Positions 1 through 8,405 of a stretch of DNA of 64,000 nt are shown here, one piece after another. The translations under genes were made by a program, and so were the position numbers. The notes under the pieces are model-generated. The model saw nothing but the letters and a program-made list of their open reading frames with translations. It ran no database searches and was not told the DNA's origin. The first letter of the stretch is position 1. Each line of letters begins with the position of its first letter. Source of the stretch: Halorubrum saccharovorum DSM 1137 (lineage in GTDB: Archaea; Halobacteriota; Halobacteria; Halobacteriales; Haloferacaceae); assembly GCF_000337915.1 (NCBI RefSeq), contig NZ_AOJE01000012.1, positions 1 through 64,000 on the forward strand, read 5' to 3'.

Positions 1-464
1 AGCGGCTCTCCGCCGAAAGAGAACTCGAACCGGGGCGTGTCCGGGTCGGTCGGGATGTCGTCGGGCCACGGCTCGGGGTCGTGAACGTGGAGGAACTCCA
101 GGACGTGCCAGAGGCGCTCGTGGTAGCCCGCCTCGCCGGGGTCGCCGTCGGGCGGGCGGAAAAAGACCGCCAACGGGGCGCGGTCGGCGTGGTCCGCGTA
201 GGTGTCGAGGTACTCCAGGAGGACGTCGCGGAGGCGGAGCAGGGCCGCCGGGTCGGTGGTCGACTCGCAGGCGGCGTACAGCAGGTCCCCCTCGCGCTCG
301 ACCTCGATGCCGAAGTAGCAGGGGAACGGCGAACCGTCGCGCTCGCCGAGCATCGACTCGCGGAACGTGCGGTAGTGCGCCTGCAGCCAGTCGGGCGCGT
401 CGTCGAGCCGATCGTGGAGCGCCTCCTGGCCCAACAGCACGCCCTCGGTGCCGGGCTCGTTCAT
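1..464 (-). CDS. YqcI/YcgG-family protein, 3' end cut by window edge
   Basis: This gene reads leftward from an ATG at 464 and leaves the window without a stop. About 154 residues are visible. The segment FPCYFGIEVEREGDLLYA and the later WPDDIPTDPDTPRFEFSFGG fit the YqcI/YcgG family, whose members share an FPC core and a WPxDxPxDPD...FSFGGEP stretch. The biochemical role of the family is not established to my knowledge, so none is assigned. It is divergent from the DUF655 gene, with about 118 bases between the two starts. Confidence 0.72.
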   Translation of the reverse strand, partial: MNEPGTEGVLLGQEALHDRLDDAPDWLQAHYRTFRESMLGERDGSPFPCYFGIEVEREGDLLYAACESTTDPAALLRLRDVLLEYLDTYADHADRAPLAVFFRPPDGDPGEAGYHERLWHVLEFLHVHDPEPWPDDIPTDPDTPRFEFSFGGEP

Positions 465-582
465 ACCGCTCGTGAGGGACAGACGGGCTTTTGGCTTTCG
501 CCGGCTCCAGAGGATCCGGAATCGGTCGCCCTCGGCCCCGCGCGCCAGCGGTTTTTTCACTGCGCGGAACGCTAAAACACGT

Positions 583-1197
583 ATGAGCAATCCCGAAACC
601 GACGCGCCCGACGCGGGCGGCACCTCCGACGCGGGGCCCGAATCCGGCGGGGGCGACGGTCCCGCGGTCGTCCTGTTGGACGTGATGCCCAACGGGCGAC
701 CGGACGACGACCGCCCGCAGTACCGGAAGTCGCCGGTCGCGTACGGGCTCGGAACGGACGCGTTCCGGCTGTACGAGCTCGCGCTCGACGAGGCGGCGGA
801 CGTCTCCGTGAGCGACCGGATCGCGCTCGACAGTCCCGAGGTCGGCCGGTATCGGGAGGTGTCGTTCGACGATCTCACACGGAACGCGGCCGCCGAGATC
901 GAGTACGCGGTCGCGGACATCGTCGAGGGCAACGAGGAGCGCTTCGTCGATTTCTACAACGAGGCCGGCCCGATCACCCTCCGGCTCCACCAGCTCAACC
1001 TCCTGCCGGGGATCGGCAAACAGCTCCGGAACAAGGTGCTCGACGAGCGGAAGCGCGGCCCCTTCGAGAGCTTCGAGGAGGTCTCCGAGCGCATCGCCGG
1101 GCTTCACCGCCCGCGGGAGGTGATCGTCGAGCGGATCGTCGAGGAGATCCGCGAGGAGGACCTCAAGTACCGGCGGTTCGCCGGCCACGAGGAGTGA
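583..1197 (+). CDS. DUF655 family protein (archaeal, helix-hairpin-helix)
   Basis: The 204-residue product has a disordered acidic N-terminus (about residues 1-30), then a core beginning AVVLLDVMPNGRP. Near the C-terminus, LNLLPGIGKQLRNKVLDERK looks like a helix-hairpin-helix nucleic-acid-binding motif. This matches the archaeal DUF655 family, which is typically found next to rsmA, as here (99 bases upstream). A longer reading from 448 is possible, but its extra N-terminus is basic and unlike haloarchaeal proteins, so the ATG at 583 was chosen. A role in RNA or ribosome biology is inference from context. Confidence 0.88.
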   Translation: MSNPETDAPDAGGTSDAGPESGGGDGPAVVLLDVMPNGRPDDDRPQYRKSPVAYGLGTDAFRLYELALDEAADVSVSDRIALDSPEVGRYREVSFDDLTRNAAAEIEYAVADIVEGNEERFVDFYNEAGPITLRLHQLNLLPGIGKQLRNKVLDERKRGPFESFEEVSERIAGLHRPREVIVERIVEEIREEDLKYRRFAGHEE

Positions 1198-1295
1198 GGT
1201 CCCGCCGGCCCGGCGCGACGGGTCGACGGGTCGACGAGCCGACGAGCGACGCCCCGAAACGGGACTTTTACCCGGAGCGGCGGAGTAACGCGGCC

Positions 1296-2183
1296 ATGAC
1301 CGATTCATCGACGGGCGCTGGCGCGGCGTACGGGGACCGCGACCCCGACGCGCTCGCCCGGCGGGCCGGGGAGCGCGCGAACCCCGACCGCGACCAACAC
1401 TTCCTCGTCGACGACCGCGTGCTCGATCGGATCCCCGCGTACCTCCCCGACGACGCCGACGCGAGCCACCTCTTGGAGATCGGCGGGGGAGCGGGCGCGC
1501 TCACCGACCGGCTGCTGGCGGCGGTCGCGGCTGAGAACGGCCGCCTCTCCGTGATCGAGCGCGACGGCGTCTTCGCCGACTTCCTCCGCGAGGAGTTCGC
1601 GACCGCGGTCGACGACGGCCTCCTCGACGTGATCGAGGGCGACGCGCTCGACGTCGACCTGCCGCCGTTCACCGCCTGCGTCGCCAACCTCCCGTACGGC
1701 GTCTCCTCGGAGATCGCCTTCCGGCTGCTCCCCGAGGGGAAGCCGCTCGTGCTGATGTTCCAGGCCGAGTTCGCCGACCGCATGGTGGCGTCCGCGGGCG
1801 AGTCCGAGTACGGTCGGCTCTCCGTCTCGGCCCAGCACTACGCGGCCGTGGAGATTGTCGAGCGGGTCCCGAAGGAGGCGTTCGATCCACAGCCAGCCGT
1901 CGAGAGCGCCGTCGTCCGGTGTACGCCCCGCGACCCGGAGTACGAGGTGGGCGACGAGGCGTTCTTCCTCCGGTTCGTGAAGGCGCTGTTCACCCAGCGG
2001 CGCAAGACGGTCCGGAACGCGGTCCGGAACACCGGCCACATCTCCGGGCTCGACGACCCGGAGTCGGTCGTCGACGCCGCCGACGAGGACCTGCTCCGCC
2101 GCCGACCTGGCGACCTAGAGCCGTCGGCGTTCGCGGCGCTGGCCGAGCTGGCTCGGGAGCGCGGCTCGCCGACGGAGGTCTGA
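1296..2183 (+). CDS. rsmA: 16S rRNA dimethyladenosine transferase (RsmA/KsgA)
   Basis: This 295-residue enzyme dimethylates two adjacent adenines near the 3' end of 16S rRNA using S-adenosylmethionine, a late small-subunit maturation step. QHFL (34-37) precedes the SAM-binding motif EIGGGAG (61-67). NLPYG (131-135) is the catalytic motif IV of the family. The ATG at 1296 was preferred over an in-frame start at 1194 because the added residues are Arg-rich and not family-like. The stop is five bases from the MscS gene start, so co-transcription is likely. Confidence 0.95.
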   Translation: MTDSSTGAGAAYGDRDPDALARRAGERANPDRDQHFLVDDRVLDRIPAYLPDDADASHLLEIGGGAGALTDRLLAAVAAENGRLSVIERDGVFADFLREEFATAVDDGLLDVIEGDALDVDLPPFTACVANLPYGVSSEIAFRLLPEGKPLVLMFQAEFADRMVASAGESEYGRLSVSAQHYAAVEIVERVPKEAFDPQPAVESAVVRCTPRDPEYEVGDEAFFLRFVKALFTQRRKTVRNAVRNTGHISGLDDPESVVDAADEDLLRRRPGDLEPSAFAALAELARERGSPTEV

Positions 2184-2187
2184 CCCG

Positions 2188-3420
2188 ATGACGTGGCCGG
2201 GGGCTCCGCTCGCGCTTCAGATCCCGTGGTACTGGCGGTGGGCGCTCCGGATCGAACAGCGGTTCGAGACCACGGTCGAGCAGTACGCCGCGACCGCCGC
2301 CGCGATCGCGGCGCTGTTGCTCCTCGCGGGCCTGCTCGTCGTCGGGGGGCGATGGGCGAGAGAGCGGTTCGCCGACGACGTCGTCCGGACCGTTCAGTGG
2401 GCCGCCGTCACCGCCGCGACGTTCGTCTTCACCGGCTTCCTCGTGGGCGTCTGGGAGCTGACCGCCGAGGTCGAGGCCGCCTTCGAGTTCATCGCGATCG
2501 GTCCCTCGGACCTGATCCGCACGCTTGTGACAGCTATCGTCTTCGCCGGCGCGTACACCGCGACGCTGCTCACGAGGCGGGCGATCGCGTACGGGACTCG
2601 ACGCGAGATGGTCTCGAAACACCAGCAGGAGATCGCCCACCACATCGTCCAGCTGGTCATGTTCGTCCCCGCGATCGCGTTCGTCGTCACGCTGTGGGGG
2701 ATCCCGGTCGAGAGCCTGTTCCTCGGCGCGGGGGCGCTCGGCGTCGTCGTCGGCTTCGCGGCGCGAAAGACGCTCTCCGGGGCGCTCTCGGGGTTCGTCA
2801 TCCTGTTCGCTCGCCCGTTCGAGGTCGGCGACTGGATCACCGTCTCGGACAGAGAGGGGATCGTCACCGAGGTCACCCTCTACAACACGCAGATCCGGAC
2901 CTTCGACGAGGAGCACGTCCTCATCCCGAACGACGAGGTGACCGGCAGCGAGGTGACCAACTTCACGCGGACCGACTCGCTCCGACTGACGACCGACGTG
3001 GGGATCGACTACGACGCCGACATCGCGGCCGCCGCCCGCGTCGCCACCGAGGCGATGGAGGAGTGCGACGCCGTGAACGACACGCCCTCGCCCGACGTGA
3101 TCCGGCGTCGCTTCGGCGACTCCGAGGTCGTGCTCCGGCTCCGCTACTGGATCCAGCCGCCGACGATCCAGCACAAGTGGAACGCGCAAAACGCCGTGAT
3201 CGAGGCGGTCAAGGCGGCGTTCGATCGCGAGGGGATCCGGATCCCCTTCCCGCAGCGCGAGCTGTCGAACCGGCCGGGAACCGCGGTGTCGCCGGCCGGC
3301 GGTGACGCGGCCGGAGAACGGGCGTCGGGCGGAGACGGGACCGACGAAACGGCGTCGGGCGGAGACGGGACCGACGAAACGGCGTCGGGTGATGCCGCCG
3401 CCGACGGAGGGGACCCGTGA
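2188..3420 (+). CDS. MscS-family mechanosensitive channel (first of tandem pair)
   Basis: The 410-residue membrane protein should open under membrane tension and release solutes on osmotic downshock. There are several hydrophobic segments in the first 200 residues. A glycine/alanine-rich pore helix (VVVGFAARKTL) then leads into the cytoplasmic MscS beta domain with the signature RPFEVGDWITV and a VLIPND loop. The C-terminus after about residue 365 is a low-complexity acidic tail holding a tandem repeat. It overlaps the next channel gene by four bases (GTGA). Channel class is clear; conductance and ion preference are not deducible. Confidence 0.93.
   Translation: MTWPGAPLALQIPWYWRWALRIEQRFETTVEQYAATAAAIAALLLLAGLLVVGGRWARERFADDVVRTVQWAAVTAATFVFTGFLVGVWELTAEVEAAFEFIAIGPSDLIRTLVTAIVFAGAYTATLLTRRAIAYGTRREMVSKHQQEIAHHIVQLVMFVPAIAFVVTLWGIPVESLFLGAGALGVVVGFAARKTLSGALSGFVILFARPFEVGDWITVSDREGIVTEVTLYNTQIRTFDEEHVLIPNDEVTGSEVTNFTRTDSLRLTTDVGIDYDADIAAAARVATEAMEECDAVNDTPSPDVIRRRFGDSEVVLRLRYWIQPPTIQHKWNAQNAVIEAVKAAFDREGIRIPFPQRELSNRPGTAVSPAGGDAAGERASGGDGTDETASGGDGTDETASGDAAADGGDP
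3321..3389 (+). repeat. 30-base in-frame tandem repeat in MscS tail
   Basis: Two perfect 30-base copies (3321-3350 and 3351-3380) are followed by nine bases of a third. Each copy encodes the decapeptide ASGGDGTDET in the disordered acidic C-terminal tail of the first MscS channel. The unit length is a multiple of three, so copy-number change would keep the frame. Confidence 0.95.
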
Positions 3421-4658
3421 TCGCGTCACTTCTCGCGCAGAGCGCGACCGCACTTCCCGGCCCCCTCGGCGACCTCTACGGGGCCCTGACGGGGAACGTC
3501 CGGCGCGTCGCGGCCTCCGTGCTGATCGTCGCCGCCGTGCTCGGCGTCCGGCTACTCACCGCCTGGGTGAAGCGACGGAACGGCGAGCTCTCCTCGAAGC
3601 GACGGCTCCTGCTGTCGATAGCGGTCGCCGGGGCCACCGCGGTCGGCGCGCTCTCGCTGCTCGCGGTGTGGGACCGGAGCGGCGCGCTCCTCGATGCCTA
3701 CGAGTCGGCGGCGATCGCGGACCAGTTCTCGAACGTCGTGCTCGCGGTGGTGCTCCTGGCGAGCGCGTACGCAGTCACGGACTTCCTCGGGGGCGTCATC
3801 AGCGAGATATCCGCCGAGAGCGCGGCGCTGTCCGACCACCAGGAGGAGGTGATCCGGCGGCTCACTCAGATATCGGTGTACACCTTCGCGATTCTCGTCG
3901 TCGTCGGGCTGTTCACCGACAACGTCGGCGGGCTCCTCGTCGGGGCCGGATTCCTCGGGATCGTGGTCGGGATGGCGGCGCGCCAGACGCTCGGGGCGAT
4001 CCTCGCCGGCTTCGTGCTGATGTTCTCCCGCCCGTTCGAGGTCGGCGACTGGGTGGAGGTCGGCGACCACGAGGGGACCGTGACGGAGATCTCGATCATG
4101 AGCACCCGCCTCCGGTCGTTCGACGGCGAGGTGATCACGCTCCCGAACGACGACGTGCGCTCGGGCTCGATAATCGACCGGTCGCGGCGGAACCGGCTGC
4201 GCATCGAGGTCGAGGTCGGCGTCGACTACGACACCGACGTCGAGCGCGCGGCGGCGGTGATCGAGGAGACCGTCGCCGGAGTCGAGGACGTGGCCGCGAT
4301 GCCCGAGCCGAACGCCGTGACGAAGCGGTTCGCCGACTCCGCGGTCGTGCTCGGGCTCCGCTACTGGATCCGGAACCCGAGCATGCGCAAGCGCTGGCGC
4401 ACCCAAACCGCCGCGATGAACGCGATCAAGGCGGCGCTCGAAGACGAGGGGATCGTGATCCCCTTCCCGCAGCAGACGCTCTCCGCGCGGAGCGCGGACG
4501 CCACCGGCCCGCAGTTGGACGCGTCGGTCGAGGGGCGAGCGGCGACTCGTAGCGGGTCGCGCTCGGGCGGCGAAAGCGGTGATCCGGACGCCGAGGGCGG
4601 AGAGGCGACCGAAAGTGAGGACGGAGACAGCGGCGGCTCAGAGGGGTCGAACCGATGA
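3417..4658 (+). CDS. MscS-family mechanosensitive channel (second of tandem pair)
   Basis: A 413-residue paralogue of the preceding channel. It starts at a GTG at 3417 inside the previous stop (GTGA), so translational coupling is expected. The N-terminal transmembrane region is followed by the pore helix VVGMAARQTLGAI, the MscS signature RPFEVGDWVEVGDHEG and the loop ITLPNDD. The C-terminal tail is acidic and low-complexity (SGDPDAEGGEATESEDGD). Its stop overlaps the methyltransferase start by ATGA. The side-by-side pair suggests duplication followed by divergence, possibly with different gating thresholds (inference). Confidence 0.93.
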   Translation: MIASLLAQSATALPGPLGDLYGALTGNVRRVAASVLIVAAVLGVRLLTAWVKRRNGELSSKRRLLLSIAVAGATAVGALSLLAVWDRSGALLDAYESAAIADQFSNVVLAVVLLASAYAVTDFLGGVISEISAESAALSDHQEEVIRRLTQISVYTFAILVVVGLFTDNVGGLLVGAGFLGIVVGMAARQTLGAILAGFVLMFSRPFEVGDWVEVGDHEGTVTEISIMSTRLRSFDGEVITLPNDDVRSGSIIDRSRRNRLRIEVEVGVDYDTDVERAAAVIEETVAGVEDVAAMPEPNAVTKRFADSAVVLGLRYWIRNPSMRKRWRTQTAAMNAIKAALEDEGIVIPFPQQTLSARSADATGPQLDASVEGRAATRSGSRSGGESGDPDAEGGEATESEDGDSGGSEGSNR

Positions 4659-5251
4659 CCGAAGACGATCCCGACGCCGGCCTCGCGGAGCGGCGCGGCG
4701 TCGACGAGGCCGTCGTGTACCAGCCGGCCGAGGACTCCGGGCTCCTCGCGGAGGCGGCCGTCGCGGAGGCGCACGGGCGGGTGCTGGAGGTCGGGACGGG
4801 CTCGGGATGGGTGGCTCAGCGGGTCGCCGAGGAGCGCGGGCTCGACGTGGTCGGCAGCGACCTCAATCCGCACGCCGCGCGACAGGCGCGCGAGCGCGGC
4901 GTCGAGGGGGTCGTCGCCGACCTCCTCTCGCCGTTCCGGGCGGACGCGTTCGACACGGTGTGTTTCAACCCGCCGTACCTCCCGACCGACCCGGACAACG
5001 AGTGGGACGACTGGATGGAGCACGCGCTCTCGGGCGGCGAGTCGGGCCGCGAACTCATCGAGCCGTTCCTCGACGACGTGGGGCGGGTGCTCGCGCCCGG
5101 CGGCGTCGTCCTGCTCCTGGTCTCGTCGCTGACGGGGTACGACGAGGTGCTCGACCTCGTCGAGGACGCCGGGTTCGACCACGAGGTCGTCGTCGAGGAG
5201 TCGTTCCCGTTCGAGACGCTCACCGTGTTGCGGCTCGAACGGCGAGCGTAG
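4655..5251 (+). CDS. HemK2/Mtq2-type SAM-dependent methyltransferase
   Basis: The 198-residue product is a class I methyltransferase. EVGTGSGWVA (45-54) binds SAM, and NPPYLP (105-110) is the NPPY catalytic motif of HemK/PrmC enzymes, which methylate glutamine amides such as the GGQ motif of release factors. Length and the tail SGGESGRELIEPFL match the short archaeal/eukaryotic HemK2 (Mtq2) branch. It overlaps the second MscS gene by ATGA, ending a run that starts with DUF655 and rsmA. Release factor aRF1 as substrate is family-based inference. Confidence 0.88.
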   Translation: MTEDDPDAGLAERRGVDEAVVYQPAEDSGLLAEAAVAEAHGRVLEVGTGSGWVAQRVAEERGLDVVGSDLNPHAARQARERGVEGVVADLLSPFRADAFDTVCFNPPYLPTDPDNEWDDWMEHALSGGESGRELIEPFLDDVGRVLAPGGVVLLLVSSLTGYDEVLDLVEDAGFDHEVVVEESFPFETLTVLRLERRA

Positions 5252-5285
5252 TCGGCTCAGTCGGCTCAGTCGGCCGGTCCGCCGC

Positions 5286-5399
5286 TCACGTCGCCGCCGG
5301 GTCGACGCGCCGCACCTTCTCGTCGGGCTCCCCGAATCGGTCCGGGCGGATCACGGCCGCCAGCTCGGTGGCGGAGGGGAACAGGGAGACGACGCTCAT
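5286..5399 (-). pseudogene. Short remnant resembling the start of a cobalamin-binding (BtuF-like) protein
   Basis: An ATG at 5399 opens a 37-codon frame ending in TGA at 5286. Its first residues, MSVVSLFPSATELAAV, resemble the opening of periplasmic B12-binding BtuF-like proteins, which commonly begin with a VSL-PSATE stretch. The following residues do not continue that family. It may be a truncated remnant or a genuine mini-protein that resembles it by chance. It sits next to B12-independent methionine synthase genes. Confidence 0.4.
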
Positions 5400-5478
5400 G
5401 GGTACCGATCCCCGACGGTCGGCTTAACGGTTCGGCTGGCCTCCGGTGATAACTTCAGAGCATAAAACGTATTAGCAA

Positions 5479-5486
5479 ATATTATA
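5479..5486 (+). promoter_or_regulatory. TATA-like box for the metE pair
   Basis: An AT-rich island (about 5455-5500) stands out in this GC-rich DNA. The box TATTATAC ends about 25 bases before the ATG at 5511, the spacing expected for a leaderless haloarchaeal transcript beginning at or just before the start codon. Confidence 0.6.
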
Positions 5487-5510
5487 CGACGGCATATCGA
5501 ACCAACGGTG

Positions 5511-6512
5511 ATGACTGAACGAGTCGCGGCCACGCCGGGGCTGTACCCGCTCCCGGACTGGGCGAAGGAGACGCTCTCCGACCTCAAGGGGCACCAGAAG
5601 GGTGACCTCTTGAGCGGCGACGAGAGCAAGGCGATCGTCGAGGAGTACGCCGAGGTGCGCGCGGAGTACGTCGACGACCAGTTGGACGCCGGCCTCGACC
5701 GCGTCGTCGAGGGACAGGGGCGCTGGGACGACATGATCGCGCACCCGCTGACGGTGCACGACAGCGTCGAGACCGGCGGGATCGTCCGGTACTACGACAA
5801 CAACAACTTCTACCGCGACCCGCGGGTCGTCGACGACCTCGACGCCTCCGGCGACGTGGCGCGGGAACTGGAGCGGGCGACCGACCTGATCGACGGGGAG
5901 GCGCCCCTCGCGGCGACGCTTCCCGGTCCCTACTCGCTCGCAGAACTCGCGACCGACGAACACTACGGTGACGAGGCCGCGTTCCAGGCCGCGATCGCCG
6001 AGTTCCTCGCCGGCGAGGTCGAGGCGTTCCCGGCCCACGAGACGCTGTTCCTCCTCGAGCCGTCGCTGGTGACGAACCCGCCGGCCGACGGCGAGGAGTC
6101 GGCCGCGACGGACGCGATCGCGACGGTCACCGACGCGACCGACGCCGACGTGGTCGTCCAGACCTTCTACGGCGCGCTTGACGAGAAGCTGTACGCGCAC
6201 CTCGTCGACGAGGCGGGCGCGGACGCGCTCGGGCTCGACCTCGTCGCCGGCGACCGCGACGACACCGTGTACAACGTCCAGGAGTTCGGCGCCACCGACT
6301 CGCTCGCGCTCGGGCTCGTCGACGGGCAGAACACGCTCGTCGAGGAGCCGGAGACGGTCGCGGAGCGCGTCGAGTGGTTCGAGTCGCAGGTGCCCGCGGA
6401 AGGATTCGACACGACCTACCTGACGCCGAACACCGAGCTGTTCTACCTGCCCGCCAACAAGTACCGCGCGAAGCTGAACGCCCTTTCCGCCGCCGCGGAG
6501 GTGCTCGATTAA
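5511..6512 (+). CDS. MetE-like methionine synthase, zinc-ligand-less partner
   Basis: The 333-residue product has the cobalamin-independent methionine synthase barrel fold. The expected zinc ligands are missing: at the place corresponding to His-x-Cys in its neighbour it reads QTFYG (217-221), and the later Cys region reads LTPNTE. It therefore resembles the non-catalytic N-terminal half of bacterial MetE, with the catalytic half encoded by the next gene, which overlaps it by one base (TAATG). A GTG three bases upstream is an alternative start. Joint action with the downstream protein is inference from order and homology. Confidence 0.82.
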   Translation: MTERVAATPGLYPLPDWAKETLSDLKGHQKGDLLSGDESKAIVEEYAEVRAEYVDDQLDAGLDRVVEGQGRWDDMIAHPLTVHDSVETGGIVRYYDNNNFYRDPRVVDDLDASGDVARELERATDLIDGEAPLAATLPGPYSLAELATDEHYGDEAAFQAAIAEFLAGEVEAFPAHETLFLLEPSLVTNPPADGEESAATDAIATVTDATDADVVVQTFYGALDEKLYAHLVDEAGADALGLDLVAGDRDDTVYNVQEFGATDSLALGLVDGQNTLVEEPETVAERVEWFESQVPAEGFDTTYLTPNTELFYLPANKYRAKLNALSAAAEVLD

Positions 6513-7582
6513 TGGTCCGAAATCCGTCTGCCAACCGCGAACAGTTCCGCCCGCACGACCACCCGAACGACGCGTTCCTGCTCACGACCGTCGTCGGCTC
6601 GTACCCGAAGCCGAAGTGGCTCAACCGCGCCGACGAGCTGGTCGACGACCCCGACTCGAAGTTCGACGAAGGGGATCTGGAGGAGGCCCACGACGACGCC
6701 TGTCGGCTGATCACCCACGAGCACGAGCGCGCCGGGCTCGACACGGTCGTCGACGGCGAGATGCGCCGCAACGAGATGGTGGAGTTCTTCGCCGACCGGA
6801 TCGACGGCTACGAGTTCAACGGCCCCGTGAAGGTGTGGGGCCACAACTACTTCGACAAGCCCTCCGTCGTCGAGGAGGTCGAGTACGACGAGCCGTGGCT
6901 CGTCGACGAGTTCGAGTTCACCTCCGACGTGTCCGAGCGCCCCGTCAAGGTGCCGATCACGGGGCCGTACACCCTCGGGTTCTGGGCGTTCAACGAGGCG
7001 TACCCCTCCACCGAGGAGCTCGTGTACGACCTCGCGGACCTCGTCAACGAGGAGGTCGAGAAGCTGGTCGAGGCCGGCGCGCGCTACATCCAGATCGACG
7101 AGCCCGCGCTGGCGACGACGCCCGAGGACCACGCCATCGTCGGCGAGGCCCTCGAACGCATCGTCTCGGGCATCGACGAGGAGGTCCGGATCGGCCTCCA
7201 CGTCTGTTACGGCGACTACTCGCGGATCTACCCCGAGATCAACGACTACCCGATCGACGAGTTCGACGTGGAGCTGTGTAACGGCGACTTCGAGCAGATC
7301 CCCACGTTCACCGACCCCGAGTTCGAGCCCGACCTCGCGCTCGGCGTCGTCGACGCCCACACCGCCGAGATCGAGCCCGTCGAGGAGATCAAAGAGAACA
7401 TCCGGCAGGGCCTCCGCGTCGTCCCGCCGGAGAAGCTCACGATCTCGCCCGACTGCGGACTGAAGCTCCTTCCCCGTGAGATCGCGTACGGCAAGACCGA
7501 GAACATGGTCACCGCGGTCCGCGAGGTCGAGGCCGAGATCGACTCGGGCGCGATCGACGTGGACAACCCGCTCGACGACTGA
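6512..7582 (+). CDS. metE: Methionine synthase, catalytic MetE-type protein
   Basis: This 356-residue protein should transfer a methyl group to homocysteine, making methionine without B12. It carries the family's four zinc ligands: His230, Cys232, Glu254 and Cys315. Their spacings (2, 22 and 61 residues) match the known ligands of E. coli MetE. Other signatures are VVGSYPKP near the start and QIDEPAL (194-200). It is coupled to the preceding ligand-less partner, so the pair looks like MetE split into two genes. The methyl donor in haloarchaea is uncertain. Confidence 0.92.
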   Translation: MVRNPSANREQFRPHDHPNDAFLLTTVVGSYPKPKWLNRADELVDDPDSKFDEGDLEEAHDDACRLITHEHERAGLDTVVDGEMRRNEMVEFFADRIDGYEFNGPVKVWGHNYFDKPSVVEEVEYDEPWLVDEFEFTSDVSERPVKVPITGPYTLGFWAFNEAYPSTEELVYDLADLVNEEVEKLVEAGARYIQIDEPALATTPEDHAIVGEALERIVSGIDEEVRIGLHVCYGDYSRIYPEINDYPIDEFDVELCNGDFEQIPTFTDPEFEPDLALGVVDAHTAEIEPVEEIKENIRQGLRVVPPEKLTISPDCGLKLLPREIAYGKTENMVTAVREVEAEIDSGAIDVDNPLDD

Positions 7583-7624
7583 GTCGGCGGCACCATTTAT
7601 CCGAACGCCGCCCCGACCGCCGAC

Positions 7625-8374
7625 ATGGACATCGGCCTCACCGTCGGCGACGACCTCGACCGGCTCGCGGCGTCGCCGTCGCGGTTCGACTTCTGCGAGC
7701 TCGGCGTCGGTGAACCGACGCTCGTACCGGGCGAGATCGACCGCGGGCGGCTGACTGACGCGCTCAACGGCCGCGACCTGCTCGTCCATCTCCCGTACAG
7801 CCAGCGGCTGGCGACGTACGTCCCCGAGGTCAACGACGCGATCGTCGGCTACCAGCGCCGCCTCTTAGAGGCCGCCGGCGACCTGGGCGCCGAGAAGGCC
7901 GTCCTCCACGCCACCTCCGCCGACCGCGACGACACCGAGTTCCGCGAGGTCGCCGCCGACCAGCTCCGGCGAGTCACCGACGCCGGCCGCGAGGCGGGCG
8001 TCGAGGTCGTCGTCGAGAACGTCGGCCACCAGCACGCGGGGCTCCAGCTGTCCGTCCTCGGCGACCTCGCTCGGGAGACCGACACCCCGATCTGCTTCGA
8101 CCTCGGCCACGCGTACATGGAGGGCGACAACAAGGCGATAAAGCGGTTCCTGCGGAGCCACGGCGACCGGATCTCCCACCTCCACTGTCACGACGTCCGC
8201 CGCCGCGGCGACACCCATCTCCCTGTGGGGGCCGGCGAGGTCGACTACGGCCTCGTGGAGTCCGAGCTTAGCGGCTTCGACGGCACCGTCGCCCTCGAGG
8301 TGTTCACCGACGACGAGACGCTCCTCCTCGACTCGGCCGAGCGGGTCGCGAAGCGGCTCGGCGTCGACTTCTGA
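7625..8374 (+). CDS. Sugar phosphate isomerase/epimerase (AP endonuclease 2-like TIM barrel)
   Basis: A 249-residue xylose-isomerase-like TIM barrel. It shows acidic and histidine metal-site positions typical of this superfamily: VVENVGHQHAG, CFDLGHAYMEGD, HLHCHDVRRRGDTHLPVG and ALEVFTDDE. Members isomerise or epimerise sugars, or cut abasic DNA, and the sequence alone does not decide. Small size and the GDTHLPVGAGEVDY stretch favour the sugar-isomerase group. A TATA-like ATTTATCC at 7595-7602 suggests its own leaderless promoter after metE. Confidence 0.8.
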   Translation: MDIGLTVGDDLDRLAASPSRFDFCELGVGEPTLVPGEIDRGRLTDALNGRDLLVHLPYSQRLATYVPEVNDAIVGYQRRLLEAAGDLGAEKAVLHATSADRDDTEFREVAADQLRRVTDAGREAGVEVVVENVGHQHAGLQLSVLGDLARETDTPICFDLGHAYMEGDNKAIKRFLRSHGDRISHLHCHDVRRRGDTHLPVGAGEVDYGLVESELSGFDGTVALEVFTDDETLLLDSAERVAKRLGVDF

Positions 8375-8405
8375 AGGGCCGAGCGGCGGGTCGGATATCC
8401 GGCGG

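Noticed and set aside
81-575. 164-codon plus-strand reading at the window start
   Set aside because: Antisense shadow of the YqcI/YcgG-type gene, with no family features.
3302-4552. 416-codon Arg-rich reading over the MscS pair
   Set aside because: Same-strand frame shadow of two clear channel genes; no hydrophobic segments.
5440-5510. Riboswitch upstream of the metE pair
   Set aside because: The AT-rich segment is too short, and a TATA box about 25 bases from the ATG implies almost no leader RNA.
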